The translations under genes were made by a program, and so were the position numbers. Positions 10,755 through 20,572 of a DNA stretch of 64,000 nucleotides are shown here, piece after piece; position 1 is the first letter of the stretch, and every line of letters starts with the position of its first letter. Origin of the DNA: Cordylochernes scorpioides (Eukaryota > Arthropoda > Arachnida > Pseudoscorpiones > Chernetidae); NCBI GenBank assembly GCA_030710605.1, contig CP092863.1, forward strand, positions 117,225,072 to 117,289,071. The letters run 5' to 3'. The notes under the pieces are model-generated. The model searched no databases and was not told the DNA's origin. It was given only the letters and a program-made list of their open reading frames with translations.

Positions 10755-10985
10755 AGAGACACACCTTCTACTTTAAAAACATTTTAAAACAATGTATTTT
10801 GGTTCATCATCCCACTACTGAACGTTATGGAGGGGATGAAAAAAGTGGCAAAAATCCAGTTTTGACAAATTCATACAACAGCCAACAACCTGTATACCAA
10901 GGTTTCAGGCTATGACCCTCATCAGTACAGGGACGGATTCATAACATCCTACGAGAGGGGTTATGAAATCGGTCGAAATTTCTAA
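10755..10985 (-). mobile_element. Retrozyme-like element, minus copy
   Basis: Minus-strand order matches 19684-20010: TTCGACCGATTTCATAACC, GTAGGATGTTATG, the hammerhead at 10890-10930, then a diverged 3' block. The plus strand also carries the GGTTCATCATCCC block shared with 11840-11930 and 12499. It encodes no protein and would depend on another element's machinery to spread. Confidence 0.65.
10890..10930 (-). ncRNA. Type I hammerhead ribozyme
   Basis: Minus strand: CTGTA (stem I), CTGATGA (10919-10925), GGG-TCATAG-CCT (stem II, one G-U pair), GAA, ACC-TT-GGT (stem III), A as cleavage base, TACAG (stem I). All core positions are intact. Compared with 19829-19869, the stem III loop is TT rather than AT and the closing pair of stem II is G-U rather than A-U, so pairing is kept despite change. 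Confidence 0.8.
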
Positions 10986-11029
10986 AAGGTTTTTAATCTG
11001 GTGAAGTGACACTGGTTCAGAATACAACA

Positions 11030-11085
11030 ACAACAACAATTGCCTTTATTGAGCACACGTGTCATACAGGATTCTCCCGGTAGGA
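11030..11085 (-). mobile_element. SINE-like 3' tail with (TTG)n
   Basis: An ACAACAACAACAA run then CCTTTATTGAGCACACGTG and ACAGGATTCTCCCGG: the reverse complement of the tail family seen in the 155-bp repeats at 45041-45800. Confidence 0.5.
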
Positions 11086-11128
11086 CAAAATAAATAAATA
11101 ACAGATTAGCATCATAGTTATATACAAA

Positions 11129-11640
11129 CTAGCCGAATGACCCGTGCAACACCCGTGTTTTACCCAATTGAATGTTTTGATTCAAATACTATTTGTTACA
11201 ATTATAAATTGGCGCCTTAAATAAATGCTTATGTTAGTTAATAACTATAGCCTATGTGCTTTATCTGTCTATGTACTGTTGGCTTCCGTAGGCGTCTCTT
11301 ACTGGGAAAAAGAAAGAGAGGATTCCATTTAGTTATTAACTAATATATGCATTTATTTAAGGAGCGACCCGCTCCAACACAATAGTTACAAAAACGAAAA
11401 AGCGAGTGGGGGGGGCATGATGGGGGGGGGGGGGGGGGGGCAAAGGTGGCGTGATCGTAGCCAACCAATAGGAGAGCGCCATTCCAAAAAAAAAAAAAAA
11501 AAGCAAACGGTGACAGAGATGAAAACTGAAGAATTAAGAGATGAAGAACGCATGACGCTCGTAACTGTATATTGAATATTAGGTATTGACCTTGACCAAT
11601 TATCGAGTTGGATCCGGTGTCTGTGCTAAACATTTTGATT
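11129..11640 (-). mobile_element. Helitron-like 3' end with internal sequence
   Basis: The minus strand ends GGGTCATTCGGCTAG next to a T, preceded by a decayed GC-rich hairpin. Helitrons end in CTRR after a short hairpin and insert between A and T, which fits. Upstream blocks (AATTTATAATTGTAAC and CTGTCACCGTTTGC) are shared with 12945-13219. No Rep/helicase gene is present, so it would be non-autonomous. The interior includes a run of about 19 G (11422-11440). Confidence 0.55.
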
Positions 11641-12496
11641 GAGCTGATTTCCAGTATTTATAAAAAGCGAATGCAAAAGGGTATAGATTTTACGACTTTT
11701 GCCATTAAAACATAAGGCGAGTTGCTATTATAGCCGGTCTCTTGACGAAGAATTTCTCTTTCTTCTTCCATTGCCGTACAGTATAACATGTCTGGTTCAG
11801 AGTACAGATCAGAGTACAACATAAAGTTCTGGGAAGATGGTAACATGTACCAAAAGAGCGTCACTTCATAAGTTGAAAATGCTTTAAAACAATACATTCT
11901 GGTTCATCACCTCAATGTTGAACGTTATGGTGGTGATACAACACTATAGAAAGATTGTGTATCAGAATGTAGAGTGTGGGAGAGTACAAAGACGTAGAAG
12001 AGAGAAAGTTCCAATATAGACGTACAGACCGTCCTTGAGCCCTGACGTTGCAGTTTATACCGCGTGACACAGTACTTCTACCTGACAATGCCACAGGAAT
12101 GTCTCCTCACTTCTCACCCTTCCGTCGATGCATTTTTGGTTAGTTTTCCATATTTCCATCAATGTGGACGAGTCAACGAAATGTTGAGTCTATCAGAAGC
12201 GTTGATCTATAATTCTCAACTATATCTTTCAATACTGTGTAGATTGATCCAATTTGTACCACAGATGTTGATGATAACGAACAACGAGATGTTAGATGGT
12301 AGAGGATCAAAATCTGTATTTGATTTTTCTATCTAGATTTTTTGGTAACATCGTGCTAATGAGATTGATGTTGACGATATCCAGATGTTAGGTATGAATA
12401 CATTAGCTATACATTAATCTAAAATACAACATAAAGTTGAACGTAGATGATGAAATGCACGTACATAAAGAAGCATCTCTTCCTTGAATTGTGCAT
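11641..12496. other. No gene; retrozyme-like fragment inside
   Basis: 11835-11940 carries the CAAAAGAG / TTTAAAACAAT / GGTTCATCA / GAACGTTATGG blocks shared with 10755-10830, but no hammerhead core. The rest shows nothing I can name. Confidence 0.4.
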
Positions 12497-12766
12497 CAGA
12501 ACGATACATGATGTTCATCACCCTACTAAAAACCTTTACTAGTTGTGATAAGTCACAACACCAGTTTAGGAAAATTCAGACAAAAAGTCTACCTGTATAC
12601 CATGGTTTCAGGCTATGACCCTTATCAGTACAGAAGCGGCCATAGCACGAAACCATGGTATACAGGTAGACTTTTTGTCTGAATTTTCCTAAACTGGTGT
12701 TGTGACTTATCACAACTAGTAAAGGTTTTTTTCTAGGGTGATGAACATCATGTATCATTCTAACGC
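12497..12766. repeat. Inverted retrozyme-like pair around a mutated hammerhead
   Basis: Arms 12497-12609 and 12651-12763 are near-perfect reverse complements with a core of about 40 bp. The minus-strand hammerhead spans 12593-12633: CTGTA, CTGATAA, stem II, GAA, ACC-AT-GGT, A, TACAG. CTGATAA replaces CTGATGA; the lost G is the catalytic G8, so self-cleavage should be abolished. The right arm repeats only the GAA-stem III-stem I half on the plus strand. Confidence 0.75.
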
Positions 12767-13002
12767 ATAAATAAAGGGAGAGGTGTTTCTTTTGGTACAT
12801 GAATTCATTTGTAATTCCTATAGACAATTTAAACAATTCAATGATTCTTCTAATCCATTGTTACAGAAAGAAAAAAGATCAAATAAAGGATAATTAATAT
12901 ATACAGTTATCAGCGTCATAATCAAGCAACAATTCTTAATCAATTCTGTCACCGTTTGCTTTGTGAATGGAATAAATAACCAAATATGGCCATTTCTCAT
13001 AA

Positions 13003-13073
13003 CCATCGGTGGTTCAGTGGTAGAATGCTCGCCTGCCACGCGGGCGGCCCGGGTTCGATTCCCGGCCGATGCA
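13003..13073 (+). tRNA. tRNA-Gly (GCC)
   Basis: A 71-nt cloverleaf. The anticodon stem is CTCGC/GCGGG around the loop CTGCCAC, giving anticodon GCC. The D arm is GGTTCAGTGGTAGAA-like (internal A box) and the T arm holds GGTTCGATTCC (B box). The acceptor strand ends CCGATGC plus discriminator A, and a TTTT terminator follows directly. Position 1 is C where G is expected, so the first acceptor pair is C-C; the other six pairs are intact. It could be a live gene with a weak terminal pair or a slightly decayed copy. It lies 5' of, and perhaps within, a Helitron-like element ending at 13219. Confidence 0.85.
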
Positions 13074-13084
13074 TTTTATTTTTT

Positions 13085-13219
13085 TACAATTTTTAAAACT
13101 CATTTAAATATTATACAAGAATGACATCGACGGCGCCAATTTATAATTGTAACGAATAGTATGTGAATAAAAGCATTTAATCGGGTAAAAACCGGGCGTT
13201 GCCCGGGTCATTCGGCCAG
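13085..13219 (+). mobile_element. Helitron-like 3' end
   Basis: Ends with a perfect hairpin CCGGGC-GTT-GCCCGG (13192-13206), then GTCATTCGGCCAG, followed by T. The CCAG end departs from the CTRR consensus by one base. The preceding GGCGCCAATTTATAATTG block matches the copy at 11129-11640. The upstream CTGTCACCGTTTGC block (12945) also matches, which places the tRNA-Gly inside the aligned span. Confidence 0.5.
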
Positions 13220-13234
13220 TATATTATAAAGGAG

Positions 13235-13515
13235 TAAATAAAGGGTAGATAAAATGTAGGAAAATATATACAGTTGTACATGTACACATTTCTTCAGCAA
13301 GGAAGACTTCCCCAACTTGAGAGAGTCCTCCTCCAGACAAGGTCTTCTTGGACCTTCCTCAGTTTCACACCAAGGAAGTAATGGTAGATGCGTGTCTTGG
13401 CAGACGCCAATATTCCTATAGTGGTTTCATGGTGCTGTTGAGATGGGGTTAACAACGATAATTGTATACAACATTGTTGACACACTAAACAACAATATTT
13501 TAAATAGTCGGGCAT
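13235..13515 (-). repeat. Second copy of the conserved-tail repeat
   Basis: Minus frame at 13294-13420 reads ILASAKTRIYHYFLGVKLR, EDLVWRRTLSS, WGSLPC, stop, matching 7546-7680 with mostly conservative replacements. It loses similarity upstream of the ILASAKT segment. The flank to 13235 matches the same non-coding block. Confidence 0.45.
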
Positions 13516-14789
13516 TAAAAGACGCCTATAATTCCTTTAGAACTTTCTGGAACATGATTATAATCAATCTAATTTACATATAAGTTGACCACAAGGATAA
13601 GTTATATGCAAATTGGGAGCACACCTGTCTGTAATTCCTATAGATTTTTCTGAAACGCTGTCGAGATTATTTTACATCATGATTTTCCTTAAATGTGACT
13701 AATAAAGACTAATCCATCCGCTTATAGAGGAATATTTTTTTTTCAACGTTAGAATTTTTGATATCTATTTTTCTTCTCAGCCCACAGGTTGGCTGTGAGT
13801 AATCTTGTTTTCTCAGAACTTTATTCCCATCTTTCGACACTATTGTATTCTCCCGAACTTGACCATGAACTCTATTCTTTCCTCTTCCTCATCTCCCTCC
13901 CCTCCAGTAATACCGTTAACCACATATTATCTTTAATTTCTTCCTCTTGTCCTCCTATTGACCTAGACAATCTTCTCACCTTACTTGTTAGTTTAGCTGG
14001 CGGGCAGGTACTAGGTGTCTTGACATTGATGCACTGCTATCGGTCACATTGGAAGTGCAAAGATAACGCAATAGCAATCACATATTATCTTTAATTTCTT
14101 CCTCTTGTCCTTCTATTGGCCTAGAGAATATCCTCACCCCTTACTTGTTAGTTTAGCTGGCGGGCAGGAACTTGCCATCGATGCACTGCTATAGGTCTGT
14201 TTGCTACAACCATCGGAATGTAGTGCAATATGGAAAATGGTGCAATAGCGACCAGATTCGCCCCAAAAAATCCTAATAGTTAACCACTTCTCACAAGTTG
14301 TTCAAACATGAGATCTGTTCTCTTGCCAATCATCTTCCTTCAATATTTTTTTTTAAATGTCATCTTCATTACTTACTTTGTCAGTCGTCGGTTTTCGCAT
14401 CATTCATCCAGGAATTTGAAATTATTCCTATTCTATGTAAAAAACATCGATATATTTTTTCTACCATTCCCATTTTTGAAAAGAAGAAAACATTTTGACG
14501 TGTGTTTCCTTGTGGAAAAGAGAGCAATTACGGAATATTTCAATGAAGATATCAATATGTTTGTTGTTTATTGCCCATTGTTGTTGTTGATTTATATCTC
14601 TTGTGGTTTTTTGTTTGAACAGTTAGGTGAGGTTTGAATAGTTAGGTCAGGTCTATGTAAACGTTAGGTCAGTATGTAATTATTTTAGGTCTTTGAGTTG
14701 CATAGATATGTGTGCGCTGAATAGAGTTCCCCTTCAATTTTGAGTGCAATATTTTTCGGAGATTTTGGTTGATTCTTTCAGAGAATATA
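13516..14789. other. No gene; one local duplication
   Basis: About 115 bp at 13937-14052 recurs at 14082-14200 (blocks TTAATTTCTTCCTCTTGTCC and GTTAGTTTAGCTGGCGGGCA). Overlapping frames at 14298-14637 have no recognisable domain. Confidence 0.45.
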
Positions 14790-15815
14790 CACTTATGGAC
14801 AAAACTTAAGGAAGTTGAAAGGCGTGTGTCTTCAGTAAAGGTCACTGTAATATCTTTCAGAGTTATTGTCTCAATCCCAATGGTAGAAGGTACAACTTCC
14901 TTGAGTTTTGTCCATGAGTGTATATTGGTTATCTCGTGTGTCTTCAATAAAGGTCACTGTAACATCTTTCAGAGTTATTGTCTCAATCCCGATGGTAGAA
15001 AGTACAACTTCCTTAAGTTTTGTCCATGAGTGTATATTGGTTTTCTCGTGTGTCTTCAATAAAGGTCACTGTAACATCTTTCAGAGTTATTGTCTCAATC
15101 CCAATGGTAGAAGGTACAACTTCCTTGAGTTTTGTCCATGAGTGTATATTGGTTATCTCGTGTGTCTTCAATAAAGGTCACTGTAACATCTTTCAGAGTT
15201 ATTGTCTCAATCCCGATGGTAGAAAGTACAACTTCCTTAAGTTTTGTCCATGAGTGTATATTGGTTTTCTCGTGTGTCTTCAATAAAGGTCACTGTACCA
15301 TCTTTCAGAGTTATTGTCTCAATCCCAATGGTAGAAGGTACAACTTCCTTAAGTTTTTCCATGAGTGTATATTGGTTATCTCGTGTGTCTTTAATAAAGG
15401 TCACTGTAACATCTTTCAGAGTTATTGTCTCAATCCCGATGGTAGAAGGTACAACTTCCTTAAGTTTTGTCCATGAGTGTATATTGGTTATCTCGTGTGT
15501 CTTCAATAAAGGTCACTGTAATATCTTTCAGAGTTATTGTCTCAATCCCGATGGTAGAAGGTACAACTTCCTTAAGTTTTGTCCATGAGTGTATATTGGT
15601 TATCTCGTGTGTCTTCAATAAAGGTCACTGTAATATCTTTCAGAGTTATTGTCTCAATCCCGATGGTAGAAGGTACAACTTCCTTAAGTTTTGTCCATGA
15701 GTGTATATTGGTTATCTCGTGTGTCTTCAATAAAGGTCACTGTAATATCTTTCAGAGTTATTGTCTCAATCCCGATGGTAGAAGGTACAACTTCCTTAAG
15801 TTTTGTCCATATGTG
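14790..15815 (+). repeat. Tc1-type MITE with about nine 112-bp units
   Basis: Begins CACTTATGGACAAAACTTAA after TA and closes with TTAAGTTTTGTCCATATGTG before TA. Between them lie about nine 112-bp tandem units, each ending TTTGTCCATGAGTGTATA. Units differ from the 118-bp type by a 6-base deletion next to TCCCGATGG. Some neighbouring units alternate in shared variants (GATGGTAGAAAG and AATGGTAGAAGG), suggesting duplication of blocks larger than one unit. Confidence 0.85.
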
Positions 15816-15864
15816 TAGATGGCGCCATCTATATATAGTAAATGAAAGCATTAAAGCACGGATA

Positions 15865-15985
15865 TCTCCTCTACACATAAAATAAACTTCTACTATCCTT
15901 ACTGCGATGAAAAAAATATTGGGAGAGCTTGGCTCATCAGTGGTGATGATCGCAGTAAGGACAGTGGTAGTTCGTTTTATATATC
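15865..15985 (-). repeat. Partial reordered hammerhead-like unit, locus L4
   Basis: The minus strand holds CACCACTGATGAGCCAAG and the downstream GCGATCATC-like break. The other half of the unit is replaced by a short inverted repeat of the CGCAGTAAGGACAGT end. No complete core remains. Confidence 0.45.
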
Positions 15986-16244
15986 GGAGAGACATTCCTG
16001 CTTTCATTACCTGTACGAAGGGATAAGGAGACGGATTTCAACGACCCAGTTGGAATGACAGGCACTTCAATTCCATCCACCGACCTCTTTCCTTTATGTT
16101 TCTAACGGTTGATGAGCATCATTCTTTGGGCATCACTGGGGTTTTCATCTGCACCGTCATGGTGGTGTTTTTAATATCCACTCTAGATTCTCTCTCATCA
16201 AATCGTGCGTGGTTTTGAAGTATTGTCATTGGTTGGTTTCTCAA

Positions 16245-16344
16245 NNNNNNNNNNNNNNNNNNNNNNNNNNNNNNNNNNNNNNNNNNNNNNNNNNNNNNNN
16301 NNNNNNNNNNNNNNNNNNNNNNNNNNNNNNNNNNNNNNNNNNNN
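16245..16344. other. Assembly gap, 100 N
   Basis: Exactly 100 N, a usual placeholder for a gap of unknown size. The frames predicted across it are artefacts. Confidence 0.98.
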
Positions 16345-16560
16345 CCCTGTAAGGGCTCCTAATCCAGGGATACAGTATGAGCAGCGTTTGTACTCCATGT
16401 TAGGAGCGGCTGTACATGGCGTCTGTTCCTCATGTCAGAGGCGGCCATTTATTTTGGAGCTAAGTCGGCCTGCCACTGAGTAGTGCTCTCAGTCTTAATG
16501 ACAAAGGCAGACGCATTCTACTTCACCCAGTGTGGAAATAAGAAAGAAGAATAGATGTTA
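16345..16560 (-). repeat. Interspersed repeat, inverted relative to 18478-18650
   Basis: CCTGTAAGG, GATACAGTATGAGC-like, CTCCATGTTAGGAGCGGCTG and CTCATGTCAGA blocks recur as reverse complement at 18545-18645. It starts abruptly at the gap, so its true end may be hidden. Confidence 0.5.
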
Positions 16561-17154
16561 GTTTGATATCTTTCCTGAGAAATCATAAAATAATAAAGGG
16601 TTTCTTCCTTCTTTTGAGAAAAGGAAAAGTATATTTTTGCAATGAAGGAAATCTCTCCCATCCCTAAATTACATATTAGTTTCTCTCTACGTAGGATAAT
16701 TTTCCCCTTCAAACGTCCACACATCCCTGAAGGAAAGGGTCAAACAAACCACTAATGATTCTGATGACCACCTGTCCTAAAGAAGACTTCAAAGACTTAA
16801 TTGACGACGCCTGAGTTGAAGCAACTCTTGACAGCTTGCGTCAAATCACAAATGGGATTTTTTCCATCCTTGAACTTTTCATATTTAGGATTCACTTTCT
16901 AGGAAAGTTGAGTTTAATACACTACCTTTCATCGTGGGGTTATCCTTTGTCTCTTTTTGATGTCCTAATCAGAATTCCATGTCAATCAGGATACACTCCT
17001 TCTAGGGAAAAAAAGTTTAGTACTTTCATCATGAAATTGAAACTCTTCAATCTTTTTTTCATTTTTTAAAAGTTATACTCAAGCGCTTTGTGTCAAATCT
17101 TTTAGTTTATTTGCGATATGAAAATTTGTTTTAAAAATTATTATTTGTAGTATA
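16561..17154. other. No recognised feature
   Basis: Unique sequence; small frames without domains. Confidence 0.4.
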
Positions 17155-17416
17155 CGTGGTTCTCAAGGACATGATAATCATGGTGGGTAAGTCGTTAGCG
17201 ACTGATTTTTCTGCAAGTATACCACATGTCTACATAGGTAGAGAGCAGTTCGACTTTTAAACTTACAAGTGTGTCAGAGCCCCGTTTATGTGTAGTTAAT
17301 TGTAGGGTTGGACTTTTGAAATAATCGGGGATCATTAAAGCTTTTCTTTTTTTCATTAAAAAGTGTCCAATGCAGGATTCGAACCCGGGTCGTGGATATC
17401 GAAAATCCACGGCATA
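17155..17416 (-). mobile_element. tRNA-derived SINE, near full length
   Basis: The minus strand has the polymerase III B box GGTTCGAATCC (17375-17385), followed by AATGGACACTTTTTA-like, AAAGTCCAACCC-like and the TAGACATGTGGTATACTTGC-like tail. It matches 54600-54880 over its length with many differences, so it is an older copy. Confidence 0.65.
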
Positions 17417-17932
17417 CACTCATGGACAAAACTAAAGGAAGTTTTTACCATGTATATATATTATTTTATTATATTTATTTATTACAAGTTGCAAATAAGA
17501 CACGCTATATCCGATCTGGATAATTGCGCTTGAAACTATTTACAATAATTGTAGTAGAGTAGGTAACAGAATTGTCAAAAAGAAAATAAACAATTAAGAA
17601 AAAGAGCATTGAATAAACATATACATTAAACAAATAAGCAACAACATAAGCAGATAGAAGAAATCACAAGGTAGTTATTTACAATATGTTAAGCAATGAT
17701 GGAAGTTGATTTAATAAAGTTATCTGTAATAATTAGTATCGTGGAGAGAGAAAGTTGATCAAGTTGAGCTATTTACAATGAGTTATGTTCTAAAGTAACT
17801 TATTAATTATTTACATTGATGATTTTATTATATTTTTAAATGAGAACGTTCAAATGTATGGAAAATCCGCCGTTATATAAGGAGTGGTTTATACTTAAAA
17901 TAAGAAACTTCCTCAAGTGTTGTCCATGAGTG
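17417..17932 (+). mobile_element. Tc1-type MITE with unrelated interior
   Basis: Terminal repeats CACTCATGGACAAAACTAAA and TGTTGTCCATGAGTG bound about 516 bp of AT-rich sequence unrelated to the 118-bp unit. TA lies at the left side. It inserted right at the edge of the SINE at 17155-17416. It shows the termini can mobilise different interiors, or that another element inserted inside it. Confidence 0.6.
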
Positions 17933-18477
17933 CATACTCTACCAGCCCCCATTAAATAGCGACTATTTATCGAGGAATTTTGGCTTGCGTGCAGAATGTT
18001 GTTTGTTCCGTGCTCACAGTATCCCTCTTAAATTATTCGCTTGCGTGTGCGTAATTTGCACAATTGAGGATGGCAGGTAATATGGCTGTCTAAAAATACT
18101 TTGTCACAGCTTGGCCAACTCCTTAGGTATTTTGTCTACTTTCTCCTGATAGAGGAAACAATAGTGGGTACATTTAGTAGGTTTCCATATAACCATATAA
18201 ATGGGAAAGTTTTTAGAGATAATTTATATCTCCATAACGGTATATTTGTAGGTTGGTATTGAAACAGAAGATTTCTCTCTGAATATTCGATTCTTTTCTC
18301 TCGACTCAGAGGAGCTACAATACAATGCTGATTAATACTAATGTAATGAATATAGTAAATGTACACTCTTTTCTCGAGCTGATTTCAACTTCTTGTTATC
18401 ATTTATTTTTGTATAAGACGAAATGTCTTAATAAACGTTTATGCAGGCATGTATCATATGTCTTCCTTGACAACCAT
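17933..18477. other. No recognised feature
   Basis: Unique sequence. A TCTTAATAAACG tail-like motif is at 18421-18440. Confidence 0.4.
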
Positions 18478-18650
18478 TATGATTGGGTGAAGTAGAATGA
18501 ATCTGATTTTGTCATTAAGACTAGGAGCACTACTAAGTAGCAAATTTATCTCCAATATGAAATGTCTGACATGAGGAACAGACACCATGTACAGCCGCTC
18601 CTAACATGGAGTATATCCTGTATTCCTGGAGTCCTTACAGGGTACTATCA
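18478..18650 (+). repeat. Interspersed repeat, partner of 16345-16560
   Basis: Reverse-complement match of the block beside the assembly gap, about 2 kb away. The pair could fold back and may have contributed to the gap. Confidence 0.5.
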
Positions 18651-19683
18651 GCTGAGCCCAGGTTTGTTAGCGAGCATGTTGCTGCTCCCCCTCCTTCTTT
18701 TTCATTCGGACTTGAAACTCTCAAAGGCGGTGTTGGTATCTTATATAAATACATGTATTAATCTTTCTTTGGTTTATTTTATCTTTTTTTTTTCCTTTTT
18801 AATTATCATACAAATTCATGTTTGAGACTAATTGTCTTAATAAGACTTTTAATTTATAGTGTACCTCAATATTATATTATTATTAAATGTAAATAGCTTT
18901 TAGTTTTTTAATACTTCGCAGACTTCGCGAAGTGAGTTCGTATTTAAGACTCTATGTCGTAATAAATGTTTGTGTATGTGAGTTGTTGTTGTGTCTCAAT
19001 GCGTCTCTATCATAGCAGTCGCAATGTTCTCTATCATGGGTGTGTAAAGTTCTGGGTCCATGTCAATTTTCCGCATCCAATGCTGGGTATGAGAATATGT
19101 GGGTAGGTGTTAGTTCCACACCAGGACAATTGTCCTGTAGGTTCTTGTGCCATCTGGATGTATTGTCATTCCTTTGTAATGTTTCGTTCTGAGTCTTGTT
19201 ATTGTTTTTGTTATTCTTCTCGCAGCTTTTATGTCGCATATTTGACCTTTCTTTGTCTTTTGTTGAAATATCTTGGATTTGGTCAAAACATCAGCATCAA
19301 GTACTGACATTGTGTATGTGAGTGATTCCTTTGAATTAGACGTAAGTAGCTCTGAGTAGCCAGTATCTACCTAAGAAGTGACAGCGCCGCCTCAAGTTGG
19401 GAAACAAATATTGCGGAATATTTTCTGGAAAAGCTTTATAAACAGTGATGGCAAACGTCCAACTTTTGGAACCTGGTGGGGAAAACACGGAAGATCCGAA
19501 ACAAGGCCGTTTTTCTGTGTTTTGACGCTGTCGGCCAATATTTCGACAGTCGGGTATATTTAGATTCCTTTCTTTCTCTCTCTTTCTTAAAATACTTCCA
19601 GTTGGTGCAAGATAATAATGCCTCTTTGAATAACAAACTCACCTTTTTCTTGTAGATATTTACAAGTTTTTAAAAGAGAGAAA
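18651..19683. other. No gene; two SINE-like tail motifs
   Basis: GTCTTAATAAGAC at 18827 and GTCGTAATAAATG at 18957 followed by a TG-rich run resemble the SINE-like tails. The two frames at 19107-19310 lie on opposite strands and neither has a domain. Confidence 0.4.
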
Positions 19684-20010
19684 TGCCTCTTTTGCTATAC
19701 ATGGATACCATCCTCCTGTACTTTATGTTGAAAATCGGCCTTGTCACTTTACCAGCTTAAACATCTGTTTTGTAAATTCGACCGATTTTATAACCCTTCT
19801 TGTAGGATGTTATGGAATTGAGCCGCTACTGTACTGATGAAGGTCATAGCCTGAAACCATGGTATACAGGTTGTTGTCTGAATTTGCCAAAAACTGGTGT
19901 TGTGGTTTATTCTTTATCACCACTTGTACGTTTTTTTACTGGGGTGATAAACATAATGCAATGTTCAAATGCATATTTAATGTGATAAATGCCTCTTTTG
20001 GTATATGTAT
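19684..20010 (+). mobile_element. Retrozyme-like element with intact hammerhead
   Basis: The block AAATGCCTCTTTTG occurs at 19682 and again at 19988, about 305 bp apart, followed in both cases by a TATA(C/T)ATG sequence. This is what a unit-plus repeat of a monomer of about 305 nt would leave. Between them lie the conserved TTCGACCGATTTTATAACC block, the hammerhead at 19829-19869, and the AAACTGGTGTTGTGG block seen in the other copies. No protein is encoded. Confidence 0.65.
19829..19869 (+). ncRNA. Type I hammerhead ribozyme, intact core
   Basis: CTGTA (19829-19833), CTGATGA (19834-19840), AGG-TCATAG-CCT stem II, GAA (19853-19855), ACC-AT-GGT stem III (self-complementary, so it can also work as a dimer), A19864 as cleavage base, TACAG (19865-19869). 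Strand order is the ordinary one. Predicted cut is between 19864 and 19865. Relatives at 10890-10930, 12593-12633, 3368-3400 and 63471-63510 show a graded series of decay. Confidence 0.82.
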
Positions 20011-20454
20011 GTGGCAATATAATAATAAGGTGGGGAAAGAGAAATAATCACACCACAAGTTGGAAGAGAAGGAACCCAGGCAACCAGAGAGAGAGGGGGA
20101 GGACAGCCGGGCCTGCCACCGCTGAGCGGCCGGCCGTTCGTTCTTGTCGCCCACAATTCCCCAACTGTTTTTTAATGGTCTCGAGGTTCCAAGTAACGGC
20201 CCCTGTGGTCGCCCCTTGGAATGTCGCTGATGTCTAAGGTGACCGGACTTTAGCTGCCTGTCTCTCTCTGGATTGACTGTAGGTTTGCTTTATTATTCCT
20301 GGAAGAGCATATATTATGACATGTATACACTCATGTACATATTGTTAATTATACCACTGATATTTTTCTTAATCCTTTCATGGTATCATGATTCCTATAA
20401 GAGCTAATAATGCCATCACAATAAGTTTTTCACTTTTTATACACTTATAAATGC
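20011..20454. other. No recognised feature
   Basis: A GC-rich patch at 20085-20165 (TGCCACCGCTGAGCGGCCGG) stands out from the AT-rich surroundings. The overlapping frames have no domain. Confidence 0.4.
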
Positions 20455-20572
20455 AAATGTCTACATGTGTAGAAGACATGTAGTGCACATGCAGTATATA
20501 AAAGGCAGCCACTAACTACCCACCATGTTTATCATGGTGTGGCGTGTACTACGTGTACCTGGGATAAGTAAA
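20455..20572 (+). mobile_element. tRNA-derived SINE, 3' part
   Basis: Matches the SINE tail (CTAACTACCCACCATG, TTATCATGGTG) with a GTACTACGTGTACC addition. The head is missing. Confidence 0.6.

Noticed and set aside
11422..11440. Functional G-quadruplex
   Set aside because: A plain G homopolymer beside a Helitron-like end; no regulatory context, and such runs are prone to length error.
14769..15885. Many 62-114 residue frames on both strands
   Set aside because: They are translations of the 112-bp tandem units; the same peptide repeats in every unit and on both strands. The same holds for 2071-2719, 32952-33432, 43586-44113 and 62249-62824.
16198..16483. Frames across the N run
   Set aside because: The N stretch is an assembly gap, so the frames are artefacts.
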